Notes: generated by a model from the sequence alone, not told the origin. DNA of 10,777 bases from Candidatus Aquidulcis sp. (GCA_020723365.1 DYJB01000089.1:1-10777), one strand, 5' to 3'. Shown: positions 1 to 7,103, numbered from the stretch's first letter. Numbers and translations: made by a program.

Positions 1-46
1 GTTCATGATCCCCGATGGCCTGGCGCCCGCCGCAGCGCTCGCCCGC

Positions 47-1201
47 CTACATCGCCGCCAGCAGGATCTCTTCCATCTCCTGGCGTGTGAGCTGGATGGG
101 ATTGCCCTTCATGCTGCTGGCTACGGCGGCCTTGTCCACCAGCGCGTCAAGCTGGGCATGCTGGACGCCGATCGCCTCCAATCCCGGGATCCCCAGCGCC
201 GCGCACAGGGTCCCCACGCTTTCCATCGCCTCCTGGGCGCCGGCCTCGTCGCGGCCGGTGAGGAGCGCCCCCACTTCGCCGTACTTCTGCAGCGCCTCGT
301 GCTCGGGGGCGCGCTGCCGCAGCGCGTTCACGTTGACGCGCATCACGTGCGGGAGCAGCGCCGCGCACACCACACCGTGAGGAGCACCGGTGATCCCGCC
401 AATCACGCCGGCGAATCCGTGCACTGCCCCTAGCCCGGCATTCGCCATGGCCAGCCCCGAGTACAGCGCCGCCAGGCTCATCTGCTCGCGCGCCTCCGCA
501 TCGTCGCCCTGCAGGTAGGCTCGTTCCAGCGACCGGCCGATGCCCGTGATCCCCGGGCGGGCAAAGGCATCGCTCATCGGGTTGGCGCGCCATGAGACGA
601 AGGGCTCGATCAACTGGGTGAGCGCATCCAGTCCGCTGCTGGCCGTCACGCCGGCCGGCAAGGGGTACGTCAGCTCGGGGTCGACCAAGGCCACGTCCGG
701 CAGCATGCCGTCGCCGCGCAGGCTGACCTTCACCCCGTGCTGCGGCGACAGCAGGACGGCGTTGCGCGTGACCTCCGTGCCGGTGCCGGCCGTCGTCGGG
801 ATGGCGATGCACGGCGCCGAAGGCCGGGTCAGCGGTTTGCCGGCGCCGACCACCTCCAGGTAGTCAAGCGGATCGCCTCCGTTTCCAAGAAGCGCGGCGA
901 TGCCTTTGGCGGCATCCAGCGCGCTGCCGCCGCCGAAGCCGATCACCAGCGTGCAGCCCTCCCGGCGCGCCAGCGCCGCCCCTTGCGTCACGTCAACCGT
1001 GGTGGGCTCGTGCCGCATGGCCTGGTGCGTCCAGGCCACACCGGCCTCCCTGAGCGAACGGGTCAGCGGCGCGGCCCGCTCCCCGTCCGCGCCGGTCACC
1101 AGGAGAGCATGGCGCCCGAAGCCTGCGGCCAGCCGACCGGCTTCCGCCAGCCGCCCCGGCCCAAACAGGATCCGACGTGAGGTGGCGAAGTCGAAGCGCA
1201 T
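47..1201 (-). CDS. Iron-containing alcohol dehydrogenase family protein
   Basis: A 384-residue NAD(P)-dependent dehydrogenase of the Fe-ADH (group III) superfamily, probably cytosolic, interconverting an alcohol and an aldehyde or ketone; the substrate cannot be read from the sequence. The N-terminal nucleotide-binding half has the GFGGGSALDAAKG motif (residues 88-100) and the signature PTTAGTGTEVTRNAVL (135-150). The C-terminal helical half holds the metal region: D192 in GLDALTQLIEP, H261 in AVHGFAG and H275 in APHG. At the position where FucO-type enzymes carry the second ligand (DAxxH), this protein has Q196, so the metal site is not canonical. The length is normal for the family. The ATG at 1201 lies 3 nt after the stop of the ABM gene and has only a weak ribosome site, which suggests translational coupling in a two-gene operon. 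Family assignment is firm; function and metal use are not. Confidence 0.93.
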   Translation of the reverse strand: MRFDFATSRRILFGPGRLAEAGRLAAGFGRHALLVTGADGERAAPLTRSLREAGVAWTHQAMRHEPTTVDVTQGAALARREGCTLVIGFGGGSALDAAKGIAALLGNGGDPLDYLEVVGAGKPLTRPSAPCIAIPTTAGTGTEVTRNAVLLSPQHGVKVSLRGDGMLPDVALVDPELTYPLPAGVTASSGLDALTQLIEPFVSWRANPMSDAFARPGITGIGRSLERAYLQGDDAEAREQMSLAALYSGLAMANAGLGAVHGFAGVIGGITGAPHGVVCAALLPHVMRVNVNALRQRAPEHEALQKYGEVGALLTGRDEAGAQEAMESVGTLCAALGIPGLEAIGVQHAQLDALVDKAAVASSMKGNPIQLTRQEMEEILLAAM

Positions 1202-1204
1202 GCT

Positions 1205-1513
1205 TCAGACCCAGTCGCTATCCTCAGGATGAACATTGACGTACTCGGCCTTCGTCCGCGGCTCCGCCATCATCGGCTCAACCGCCTCACGCCAGGCTTT
1301 GTAGTGGGCGGTCTCGCGGTGGCGGGGCGGATCCTCCTTCGTGCGGTAGACCTCCACCAGGACGAAGCGCGTAGGGTCGTCGACGGACTGGCAGACGTCG
1401 AAGCGGACGATTCCAGGTTCCTGCAGGCTGCCGCGGGCGTTGTCGCGCGTCGCCTGGCGGAAGGACTCGACGGCCTCCGGCTTGACATGCACCTGCACAT
1501 GGACGACGTGCAT
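1205..1513 (-). CDS. LsrG-like ABM-domain protein (antibiotic biosynthesis monooxygenase family)
   Basis: A 102-residue single-domain protein of the ABM ferredoxin-like fold. From memory, the pattern matches E. coli LsrG closely along its length: an MHV start followed by a VK step, a GS..E.G..RFDV block (residues 29-40), PTRF (47-50), E.Y (54-56), H65 and H70 in H.xT.HY, and M..PR (82-86). LsrG isomerises phosphorylated autoinducer-2; other ABM members are quinol monooxygenases or have no known substrate. No lsrK, lsrF or lsr transporter is present here, so a role in autoinducer-2 turnover is only a possibility. The ATG at 1513 is preceded by a good GGAGGG ribosome site. It is the first gene of an operon with the downstream alcohol dehydrogenase (3-nt gap), implying a shared pathway for a small carbonyl or quinone compound. 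The C-terminal tail after about residue 95 is acidic. Confidence 0.88.
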   Translation of the reverse strand: MHVVHVQVHVKPEAVESFRQATRDNARGSLQEPGIVRFDVCQSVDDPTRFVLVEVYRTKEDPPRHRETAHYKAWREAVEPMMAEPRTKAEYVNVHPEDSDWV

Positions 1514-1563
1514 GACTCCCTCCGAACGGCGGTGGGCGCGTCTCCAGGAGACCGCGCCGCACT

Positions 1564-1590
1564 AGTATCGCACAGCCTCGCCCTCATCAA
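1564..1590 (-). promoter_or_regulatory. Possible promoter of the ABM/alcohol dehydrogenase operon
   Basis: On the minus strand GATACT (1569-1564) is preceded directly by TGC, giving an extended -10-like element. A TTGATG lies 15 nt further upstream (1590-1585). It would start a transcript about 45 nt before the ABM start codon. The match is weak and the spacing short, so this is a suggestion only. Confidence 0.25.
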
Positions 1591-1668
1591 GCCCGGGCGT
1601 TGCGGACAGCGCTTCTTTGCCGTCGGAATGGGCGGGCAGTCACGCCGCGCCAGCGAGGCCGGCCGGGC

Positions 1669-1697
1669 TTGAAGCCCAGCCGCTGCGGGGTTAGAAT
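1669..1697 (+). promoter_or_regulatory. Sigma70-type promoter of the tRNA-Arg gene
   Basis: TTGAAG (1669-1674) and TAGAAT (1692-1697) are separated by exactly 17 nt. The predicted start near 1704 lies only about five bases before the tRNA 5' end at 1709. Position, spacing and match together make this the best-supported promoter in the window. Confidence 0.6.
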
Positions 1698-1708
1698 GAG
1701 GTTGTGCT

Positions 1709-1783
1709 GCCCCTGTAGCTCAGTGGATAGAGCGTTGCCCTCCGGAGGCAAAAGCCGGCGTTCGAGTCGCCGCAGGGGCGCCA
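1709..1783 (+). tRNA. tRNA-Arg (anticodon CCG)
   Basis: A complete cloverleaf can be drawn. The acceptor GCCCCTG (1709-1715) pairs with CAGGGGC (1773-1779). The D stem is GCTC/GAGC (1718-1721 with 1730-1733). The anticodon stem is TTGCC/GGCAA (1735-1739 with 1747-1751), closing the 7-nt loop CTCCGGA with anticodon CCG at 1742-1744. The variable loop has four bases, and the T stem CGGCG/CGCCG (1756-1760 with 1768-1772) closes the loop TTCGAGT. The discriminator base is G1780 and the CCA end is encoded at 1781-1783. It reads the CGG arginine codon, useful in a GC-rich genome. A promoter lies just upstream and a hairpin terminator just downstream, so it is probably transcribed alone. Confidence 0.97.
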
Positions 1784-1785
1784 GA

Positions 1786-1820
1786 CGCCCTGGCCCATGG
1801 CCAGGGCGCTCGCTTTCTCT
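1786..1820 (+). terminator. Rho-independent terminator after tRNA-Arg
   Basis: A perfect 10-bp stem CGCCCTGGCC/GGCCAGGGCG (1786-1795 with 1799-1808) has a 3-nt loop, or 9 bp with a 5-nt loop. It starts three bases after the tRNA CCA end and is followed by a pyrimidine-rich CTCGCTTTCTCT run on the plus strand. The minus-strand flank is not T-rich, so it probably does not also terminate the facing phosphoesterase operon, which ends at 1838. Confidence 0.65.
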
Positions 1821-1837
1821 CCGGCTGGCCCCGTCGG

Positions 1838-2338
1838 CTACCCGCCCGGCCCGAGGTCAATCGACTGGACGCTGCGATCGTCGGTCTGCACAATCGCCAG
1901 GAGCGAATGCCCGCGCAACCCCATCAGCTCGCCCGGGTTGAGCAGCAAGCATGAGCCCATCCATTCCTGGTGCGCCATGTGATCATGACCGTAGCACACC
2001 AGGTCATACGCTGGGGACGCGGCCAGCCCGCGGGCGACCAGCGGGTAGTGATTCACTCCGATGCGAAGCCCGCCAAACTCGAACTGGGCGATCTCCCCAT
2101 GCAGGGTGATCCCCGGGAAAGGCCGGGCATTGCGGGCGAGGAGCAGCCGATCGCCGTCGTTGTTGCCCCAGACGACATGCACCGGCCTGCTGCCTGCCCC
2201 CTCTCCCAGGCGCGTGATCATGAAGGGCGAGCACAGGTCACCGCAGTGGATGATGGCGTCGACCGAGGCCAGGTGCGGCATGGCCTGCGCCAGTTTCCAG
2301 ATGTTGTCGTGGCTGTCACTCAGGACGGCGATCTTCAT
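1838..2338 (-). CDS. YfcE/MJ0936-type metallophosphoesterase
   Basis: A 166-residue calcineurin-like phosphoesterase, a cytosolic two-metal phosphodiesterase or phosphatase. All family motifs appear in order: DSH (D8, H10), HCGD (D34), GNND (N60, D61), NHYP (H97) and GHDH (H118, H120). The third His block reads NHYP where small family members usually have an HG motif, a mild variation. Length fits the YfcE/Vps29-like group, whose natural substrates are mostly unknown. The ATG at 2338 has AGGAG eight bases upstream. The start lies inside the last codons of malQ (23-nt overlap), making this the fourth and last gene of the glycogen operon. It may act on a phosphorylated sugar or nucleotide connected with glucan turnover, but that rests only on linkage. 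Confidence 0.93.
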   Translation of the reverse strand: MKIAVLSDSHDNIWKLAQAMPHLASVDAIIHCGDLCSPFMITRLGEGAGSRPVHVVWGNNDGDRLLLARNARPFPGITLHGEIAQFEFGGLRIGVNHYPLVARGLAASPAYDLVCYGHDHMAHQEWMGSCLLLNPGELMGLRGHSLLAIVQTDDRSVQSIDLGPGG

Positions 2339-3848
2339 GCTGCGCTCCTGCCGGCGGGTTGGCCCGGCCGAAGATCGTGTTCAGTTCACGGAGCCTCGCC
2401 GCCAGGCGTTCGGTCAGGTCGCCGGCGCGCGCACGCCATCCCCAGTTGCCCTCGGCACGGCTCGGAAAGTTCATGCGCGCCTCAGAGCCCAGGCTGAGCA
2501 GATCCTGAAGCGGGGCGACGGTCCACTCCGCCACGCTGGCCCAGGCGGCGCGGATCAGATCCCAGGCGATGTCGGAGCCGTCACAGCCCAGGTATCGGCG
2601 GCAGAAGTCGCGCTCGCTCTCCGGCGCCGAGGCATACCATCCAACGATGGTGTCGTTATCATGGGTGCCGGTGTAGACCACACAATGGACCGGGTAGTTG
2701 TGCGGCAGGAACTCATGCTTGGGGTCGCCGTTGAAGGCGAACTGCAGGATCTTCATCCCCGGCAGCGCGAAGCTGTCACGGAGTTTGACGACCCCCGGCG
2801 TGATCACGCCCAGATCCTCGGCGATGATCGGCAGGTCGCCCAGCGAGGCCTGCACGGCCTTCAGGAATCGCTTGCCCGGCCCGGGCACCCAGCGGCCGGT
2901 CTCCGCAGTTGGCGCATGCGCCGGGATCTCCCAGTAGGCCTCGAAGCCGCGGAAATGGTCGAGGCGGACCCTGTCCACCTGCCCCAGCACGGCCCGCAGT
3001 CGCCCGATCCACCACGCGTAGCCGTCCGCCCTCATCGCCTCCCAGCGATAGAGGGGATTGCCCCATCGCTGGCCTGTGGGCGAGAAGTAATCCGGTGGGA
3101 CTCCGGCCACGGCCGTCGGAAGGCCGGCGCCATCCAGGTGGAACAACTCCGGATGGCTCCAGACATCGGCGCTGTCGTGGGCGACGAAGATCGGGATGTC
3201 GCCGACGAGGCGGATGCCCTGCGCGTGCGCCGCCTCGGCGAGGGCCGTCCATTGGCGGGAGAAGAGGAATTGAAGGAGGCGCTGGGCCGCAACCTCAGGC
3301 GCCAGGCGCTGCCGTGCTGACGCAAGCGCCGGCGCCTGCCTCTGCCGCAGCTCCTCCGGCCACGCGGTCCAGGGCGCGCCCTGGTGCCGCTGCTTGAGCG
3401 CCATGAAGAGGGCGAAGTCCTCCAGCCAGCCCGCCTGGGCCGCGAGGTACTCCTCCAGCGACCGCCGGAGGTCGGGGGAAGCCCGGCCGCTGAAGTCGGA
3501 GGCCATCCGCTGGAGCAGCGCTGCTTTCCATTCCATGACCGCGCCGAAGTCCACACGATCCTCGGGGAAGTCCGGATGCGGCTCCAAATCGTCCCGGGTC
3601 AGCAGCCCCTCTTCCTTCAGCAGGTCCGGCGACAGGAGCAGGGGGTTCCCGGCGAAGGCCGAGAGGGACTGATAGGGCGAGTCACCGTAGCCCGTGGGGC
3701 CGAGTGGCAGCGTCTGCCACAGCCGGCATCCGGACTCGGCCAGCCAGCGCACCCACGCGTGGGCCTGGGGTCCGAGGTCGCCGATGCCGTATGGACCGGG
3801 GAGCGAAGTTGGATGCAGGAGCAGCCCTGCGGCTCGATCGGCGGTCAA
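2316..3848 (-). CDS. malQ: 4-alpha-glucanotransferase (amylomaltase, GH77)
   Basis: A 510-residue enzyme that transfers alpha-1,4-glucan segments between chains and can release glucose, remodelling chain lengths during glycogen or maltodextrin metabolism in the cytosol. The N-terminus LLLHPTSLPGPYGIGDLG (residues 9-26) is the classic start of GH77. Further family blocks are WQTLPLGPTGYGDSPYQ (44-60), the nucleophile D297 in VRLDHFRGFEAYWE, acid/base E344 in IIAEDLG, and H396-D397 in TGTHDNDT; these positions nearly match Thermus amylomaltase. I place the start at TTG 3848: it lies one base after the glgA stop, GGGGGA sits four bases upstream, and it gives the usual short leader before LLLHPTS. 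The frame stays open further upstream, but only inside glgA and without family sequence. The 3' end overlaps the phosphoesterase gene by 23 nt. Confidence 0.96.
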   Translation of the reverse strand: MTADRAAGLLLHPTSLPGPYGIGDLGPQAHAWVRWLAESGCRLWQTLPLGPTGYGDSPYQSLSAFAGNPLLLSPDLLKEEGLLTRDDLEPHPDFPEDRVDFGAVMEWKAALLQRMASDFSGRASPDLRRSLEEYLAAQAGWLEDFALFMALKQRHQGAPWTAWPEELRQRQAPALASARQRLAPEVAAQRLLQFLFSRQWTALAEAAHAQGIRLVGDIPIFVAHDSADVWSHPELFHLDGAGLPTAVAGVPPDYFSPTGQRWGNPLYRWEAMRADGYAWWIGRLRAVLGQVDRVRLDHFRGFEAYWEIPAHAPTAETGRWVPGPGKRFLKAVQASLGDLPIIAEDLGVITPGVVKLRDSFALPGMKILQFAFNGDPKHEFLPHNYPVHCVVYTGTHDNDTIVGWYASAPESERDFCRRYLGCDGSDIAWDLIRAAWASVAEWTVAPLQDLLSLGSEARMNFPSRAEGNWGWRARAGDLTERLAARLRELNTIFGRANPPAGAQHEDRRPE

Positions 3849-3849
3849 C

Positions 3850-5283
3850 TCATCCCCCGGACCGGGCGCGTCGCTCGGCGGACGCCTGCAGGTACAGGTC
3901 GGAGTACTCGGCAGCCGATGCGGCCCAGGAGAAGTCGGCCGCCATGCCGCGCCGCTGCAACCCGGCCCAGCGGCGGGTGTCGGCGTGGACCTGGATGGCG
4001 CCTCGCAGACTGTCTGCCAACGCCTGCGGATCGGCACGGTCGAACAGGAAGCCGGTGCCCTGCGCCTCGCTGGCGTAGGGCTCAACGGTGTCGCGCAGGC
4101 CGCCCGTGGCGCGCACCACCGGCACAGCCCCATAACGCAGGCCGATCAACTGCGCCAGCCCGCACGGCTCGTAGCGCGACGGGACGAGCAGCATGTCGGC
4201 CCCGGCGTAGATGCGGCGCGAGAGGAACGGGTCGAACTGCGGGATGAAGGCTGCCCGGTCGCGATGGGCCGCCGCGAAGGCTTCGGCCTGCGCTTCCACG
4301 GCCGGGTCCCCCCTCCCCAGAAGGATGAACTGCCAGCGCACGTCCTGGAGAGCCTCCAGCGCGTCGAGCGCCAGGTCGACGCCCTTCTGCACATCCAGGC
4401 GCGTGATCATCGCCAGGAGCGGCGTCCGGCCGTGCTCCGGCCAACCGAAGATGCGCTGGAGTGCCGTCTTGTTCGTCAGGCGGTACTCGAGCGAGTCGAT
4501 GGCGTAGCGGCGCTCGAGAGCGGCGTCAGCTCCCGGGTTCCACACGCGCGGATCGATGCCGTTGAGGATGCCGCGCAGCCGCCCGGCGCGTGAGGCCAGA
4601 AAAGCCTCCAGGCCGCAACCGAAGGCCGGCGTCTGGATCTCTCCCGCGTAGCTCGGGCTGACCGTCGTGATCCAGTCGGCGTGGGACATTCCGAGGGGCA
4701 GCGGCAGCTGGCGGGCCCAATCCGGTAGCTGTGGGTCGTCGGCCGGCCGCAGGCCGTACCCGGCCAGCGCGGCCTCGCCGCCCGTGCCCATGTAGGGCAG
4801 GTTGTGGACCGTGAGCAGCGCTGGCGTGCGGTCCCAACCGAACGAGGCCGTCCGCATCCAGGCCAGCGACGGAGCAGCATGCCAGTCGTGCGCGTGAACA
4901 ACTTCGGGCTCCCAGCCCAGGGACCGGCACGCCTGCAGGGCACCGATACCGAAGAAGATGAACTTGGCCGCATCCTGCTCCGGCGCACCGTATACTGCCG
5001 GCGCGGCGTCGATCGGCTCCCCGCCGATCAACCAGACACGGCGCCCGTCCACCTCAAGAGCGTGGACCGTCGCCGTCTGGACTCCGTCCGGACGTGGGAC
5101 CTCGACCGTGGCGAGGGGCCGCAGCCCGGCCAGCTCCGCCTTGAGCCCCGGGTAGAAGGGGAGAGCCAGCTGCACATCCACCCCGTGCCGGGCCAGCGCC
5201 CGCGGCAGTTCGCCGGCCACGTCGGCCAGCCCGCCGACTTTGACCAGCGGCGTCGCCTCGGCCGCCAGGAAGAGGACTTTCAT
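3850..5283 (-). CDS. glgA: Glycogen synthase (GT5)
   Basis: A 477-residue glycosyltransferase that adds glucose from a sugar nucleotide (ADP-glucose in most bacteria) to the non-reducing ends of alpha-1,4-glucan. It has the GT-B two-domain form: the N-terminal domain opens with MKVLFLAAEATPLVKVGGLADV, holding the K15-x-G-G-L substrate loop, then HAHDWHAA (131-137) and TVHNLPYMG (158-166). NGID (241-244) starts the C-terminal domain, followed by TRLDVQKGVD (294-303) and SRYEPCGLAQ (369-378) with E372, and GGLRDTV (394-400). Size is exactly the family norm. The ATG at 5283 overlaps the branching-enzyme stop as ATGA, and the stop lies one base before the malQ TTG. No glgC is nearby, so the sugar-nucleotide donor is not fixed by context. 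Confidence 0.97.
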   Translation of the reverse strand: MKVLFLAAEATPLVKVGGLADVAGELPRALARHGVDVQLALPFYPGLKAELAGLRPLATVEVPRPDGVQTATVHALEVDGRRVWLIGGEPIDAAPAVYGAPEQDAAKFIFFGIGALQACRSLGWEPEVVHAHDWHAAPSLAWMRTASFGWDRTPALLTVHNLPYMGTGGEAALAGYGLRPADDPQLPDWARQLPLPLGMSHADWITTVSPSYAGEIQTPAFGCGLEAFLASRAGRLRGILNGIDPRVWNPGADAALERRYAIDSLEYRLTNKTALQRIFGWPEHGRTPLLAMITRLDVQKGVDLALDALEALQDVRWQFILLGRGDPAVEAQAEAFAAAHRDRAAFIPQFDPFLSRRIYAGADMLLVPSRYEPCGLAQLIGLRYGAVPVVRATGGLRDTVEPYASEAQGTGFLFDRADPQALADSLRGAIQVHADTRRWAGLQRRGMAADFSWAASAAEYSDLYLQASAERRARSGG

Positions 5284-6935
5284 GCGGCGAACCAGCGCGG
5301 ATCGATGGTGGGGAAGACCTTGTCCTTCTCCCACAGCGCCTCCGCCAGCTGCGTGTCGGGAGCGCCGCGATCCAGCGACTCCATCAGGTGATCGAAGCGC
5401 TCGACATGGCTGTGGAAGCGCTGCACGGCGTACTCGCGCGCCTGCCCGGTCGAGACGAGGAAGGGCCAATCCGAAGACTGCAGCAGCAGGAGTTCGCGCG
5501 CCGCCTGCTTGAGAACGACCTCGGCCGCCCCGGAGGCTCCCCCCGGCTTCTGAACCTCACGCAGCATGCGCGCCTCGGCGGCATGGAGCACCGGCCACAT
5601 CCAGTGCGTGTCGGCGTTGTCCCACACGAAGTGCGTCCCGCCCGCTCCCCACGAGCCCTCCGGCAGGTTGAGCACGGTTTCCGGCGGATGGGCCTCGATG
5701 AATGCCGGCGCGGTCGTCAGCTCCACGTCCTCGGAGCGGGCCAGCTCCCGCAGCACGCCCTGGATCCACGTGACCCCCTCGAACCACCAGTGCCCGAACA
5801 GCTCGGTGTCGTAGTTGGCGCTGATGATGCCGTAGGCCTTGGAAGCCTGATGGCGGTCACGCAGCAGGCTGCCGACCAGGTGGGCGAAGTGCCGGGCATG
5901 CTCGCCGACCTTCCAGGCCGCCCAGTCCGGATGATAGGCATCCTTGTCGCCCAGGGAGACGCGGGCGCCCGAGACGCGCCAGTACTGCATGCCCGAGATG
6001 CCGTCCTTCTTGTGGAACTCGCGGTAGTCGAAGTCGCCCGGGTAGCCCCACTCCGCGCTCCACACCTGCAGTCCGGTGCGGTTGTTGCGCCCGATGACGG
6101 CCACGTCCGGGCCGCCGACCAGGTAGGGCTCGTAGGTCGTCGCCGGTTGGGCCGGCCGCACATCGCTGAAGGGCACAACGTAGCGGCGCAGGATGTTGCC
6201 GTAGGGGCCAATGGCCTCGCCGGCCGCCACACCCACCGGCCGTCCGCCTTCGATCATGTGCGTCTCGGCGAAGAACAGGCCGAGCTTGTGGCGCGCCAGG
6301 ATCGTCTCCAGTCCGGCGCGCTGCCGGCCGTCCTCTGCGAAGTACGCCGGTCGATAGGCGCACTCGGGCAGCCAGATGGCGCGCGGAGCGCGCCCGAAGT
6401 GGCGCCGGTGGGTTTCCACGGCGGTCTTCAACTGCAGGTTGATGGACTCGTCCCGATCGAGGAGCGGAAGGTAGCCGTGCGTGGCACCGCAGGTGACGAT
6501 CTCGATGATGCCGGCATCCTGCAGCTTGCGGAATGCCGGCACCAGGTTCCCGTCGTAGCGTTCCACGAAGCTGCGCCGGATGCCCCGGTACCAATCCCGG
6601 TAGAAACCGGCCAGGTAGCTGAAGTGCGAGTCGCCCGCCTTCTCGAAGCGCGGGATGTCGGCCTCGGCGGCGGCGATCTTCTCGTCCAGGTAGGCCAGGA
6701 AGTTCTCCCTGACCTGGGCATCGGCCAACTGTTCGATCAGAATGGGCGTCAGCGTCAGCGTCAGGCGCGCCGGCACGCCCTCCTGCAGAAGCCCATTCAG
6801 GGCGTCCAGGAGCGGGACGTAGGTCTCCGCCGCCGCCTCGTGCAGCCACTCCTCGCCATGCGGCCAGCGTCCGGCCTGGCGTGCGTACGGCAGATGCGAG
6901 TGCAGGACGAATGTGAAGGCACCGAGCTTGGGCAT
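5280..6935 (-). CDS. 1,4-alpha-glucan branching enzyme, GH57 type
   Basis: A 551-residue GH57 enzyme predicted to introduce alpha-1,6 branches into the glucan made by GlgA. Conserved regions are in order: HSHLPY (H12, H14), CGATHGYLPLL (149-159), WLPECAYRP with the expected nucleophile E191, and SANYDTELFGHWWFEG with the expected acid/base D376. A C-terminal DUF1957-type helical part follows, with THWMWP (443-448) and SSDWPFLVSTGQA (487-499). Length and order match Thermus-type GH57 branching enzymes rather than GH57 amylases. The ATG at 6935 starts the motif-bearing N-terminus directly; GAGG lies six bases upstream. It is the first gene of the operon and overlaps glgA by 4 nt. GH57 members are easily mislabelled, but the glgA linkage and DUF1957 part favour branching activity. 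Confidence 0.93.
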   Translation of the reverse strand: MPKLGAFTFVLHSHLPYARQAGRWPHGEEWLHEAAAETYVPLLDALNGLLQEGVPARLTLTLTPILIEQLADAQVRENFLAYLDEKIAAAEADIPRFEKAGDSHFSYLAGFYRDWYRGIRRSFVERYDGNLVPAFRKLQDAGIIEIVTCGATHGYLPLLDRDESINLQLKTAVETHRRHFGRAPRAIWLPECAYRPAYFAEDGRQRAGLETILARHKLGLFFAETHMIEGGRPVGVAAGEAIGPYGNILRRYVVPFSDVRPAQPATTYEPYLVGGPDVAVIGRNNRTGLQVWSAEWGYPGDFDYREFHKKDGISGMQYWRVSGARVSLGDKDAYHPDWAAWKVGEHARHFAHLVGSLLRDRHQASKAYGIISANYDTELFGHWWFEGVTWIQGVLRELARSEDVELTTAPAFIEAHPPETVLNLPEGSWGAGGTHFVWDNADTHWMWPVLHAAEARMLREVQKPGGASGAAEVVLKQAARELLLLQSSDWPFLVSTGQAREYAVQRFHSHVERFDHLMESLDRGAPDTQLAEALWEKDKVFPTIDPRWFAA

Positions 6936-7103
6936 GGAGGGCCTCGAGGCAGGATGCCTGATTCTAGCAGATGCTCTCGAGGGTCCTGGAGGCCGCGCCC
7001 CCCGGCCTCTCCCGCGTGGCAGGTCACGCGCCCAGCGCCTTCAGCCCGGGGATCGTGCCGCTGCACCCGGCGCAGAAGCCATCACCTTCGTCGACGCGGT
7101 CGA
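6936..7103. other. Intergenic region between lipoprotein gene and glycogen operon
   Basis: This 168-nt spacer carries the likely glycogen-operon promoter and a 7-bp GC hairpin GAGGCCG/CGGCCTC (6989-6995 with 7003-7009) lacking a T tract on the minus strand. It also holds most of a minus-strand open stretch (7024-7107) that looks coding and is described as a finding. No clear start codon for a separate gene is visible. Confidence 0.6.
6961..6969 (-). promoter_or_regulatory. Possible extended -10 promoter of the glycogen operon
   Basis: On the minus strand TGC directly precedes TAGAAT (6966-6961), an extended -10 element using the same hexamer as the tRNA promoter. I find no good -35 at 16-18 nt. 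A start near 6954 would give an untranslated leader of about 19 nt before the branching-enzyme ATG at 6935. Confidence 0.4.

Noticed and set aside
1..46. Possible start of another minus-strand gene (ATG at 6-4 with GGGGA just upstream)
   Set aside because: Only two codons are in the window and the ribosome-site spacing is short; it cannot be supported.
2061..3320. Long plus-strand open frame opposite malQ
   Set aside because: Antisense shadow of a confidently identified gene; no recognisable domain.
3849..4133. Extended malQ start giving a 605-residue protein
   Set aside because: The extra 95 residues lie inside glgA in another frame, are low-complexity and precede the true GH77 N-terminus.
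7012..7029. CGCGTG/CACGCG hairpin as terminator of the lipoprotein gene
   Set aside because: Only six base pairs, and the following minus-strand sequence is G-rich rather than T-rich.
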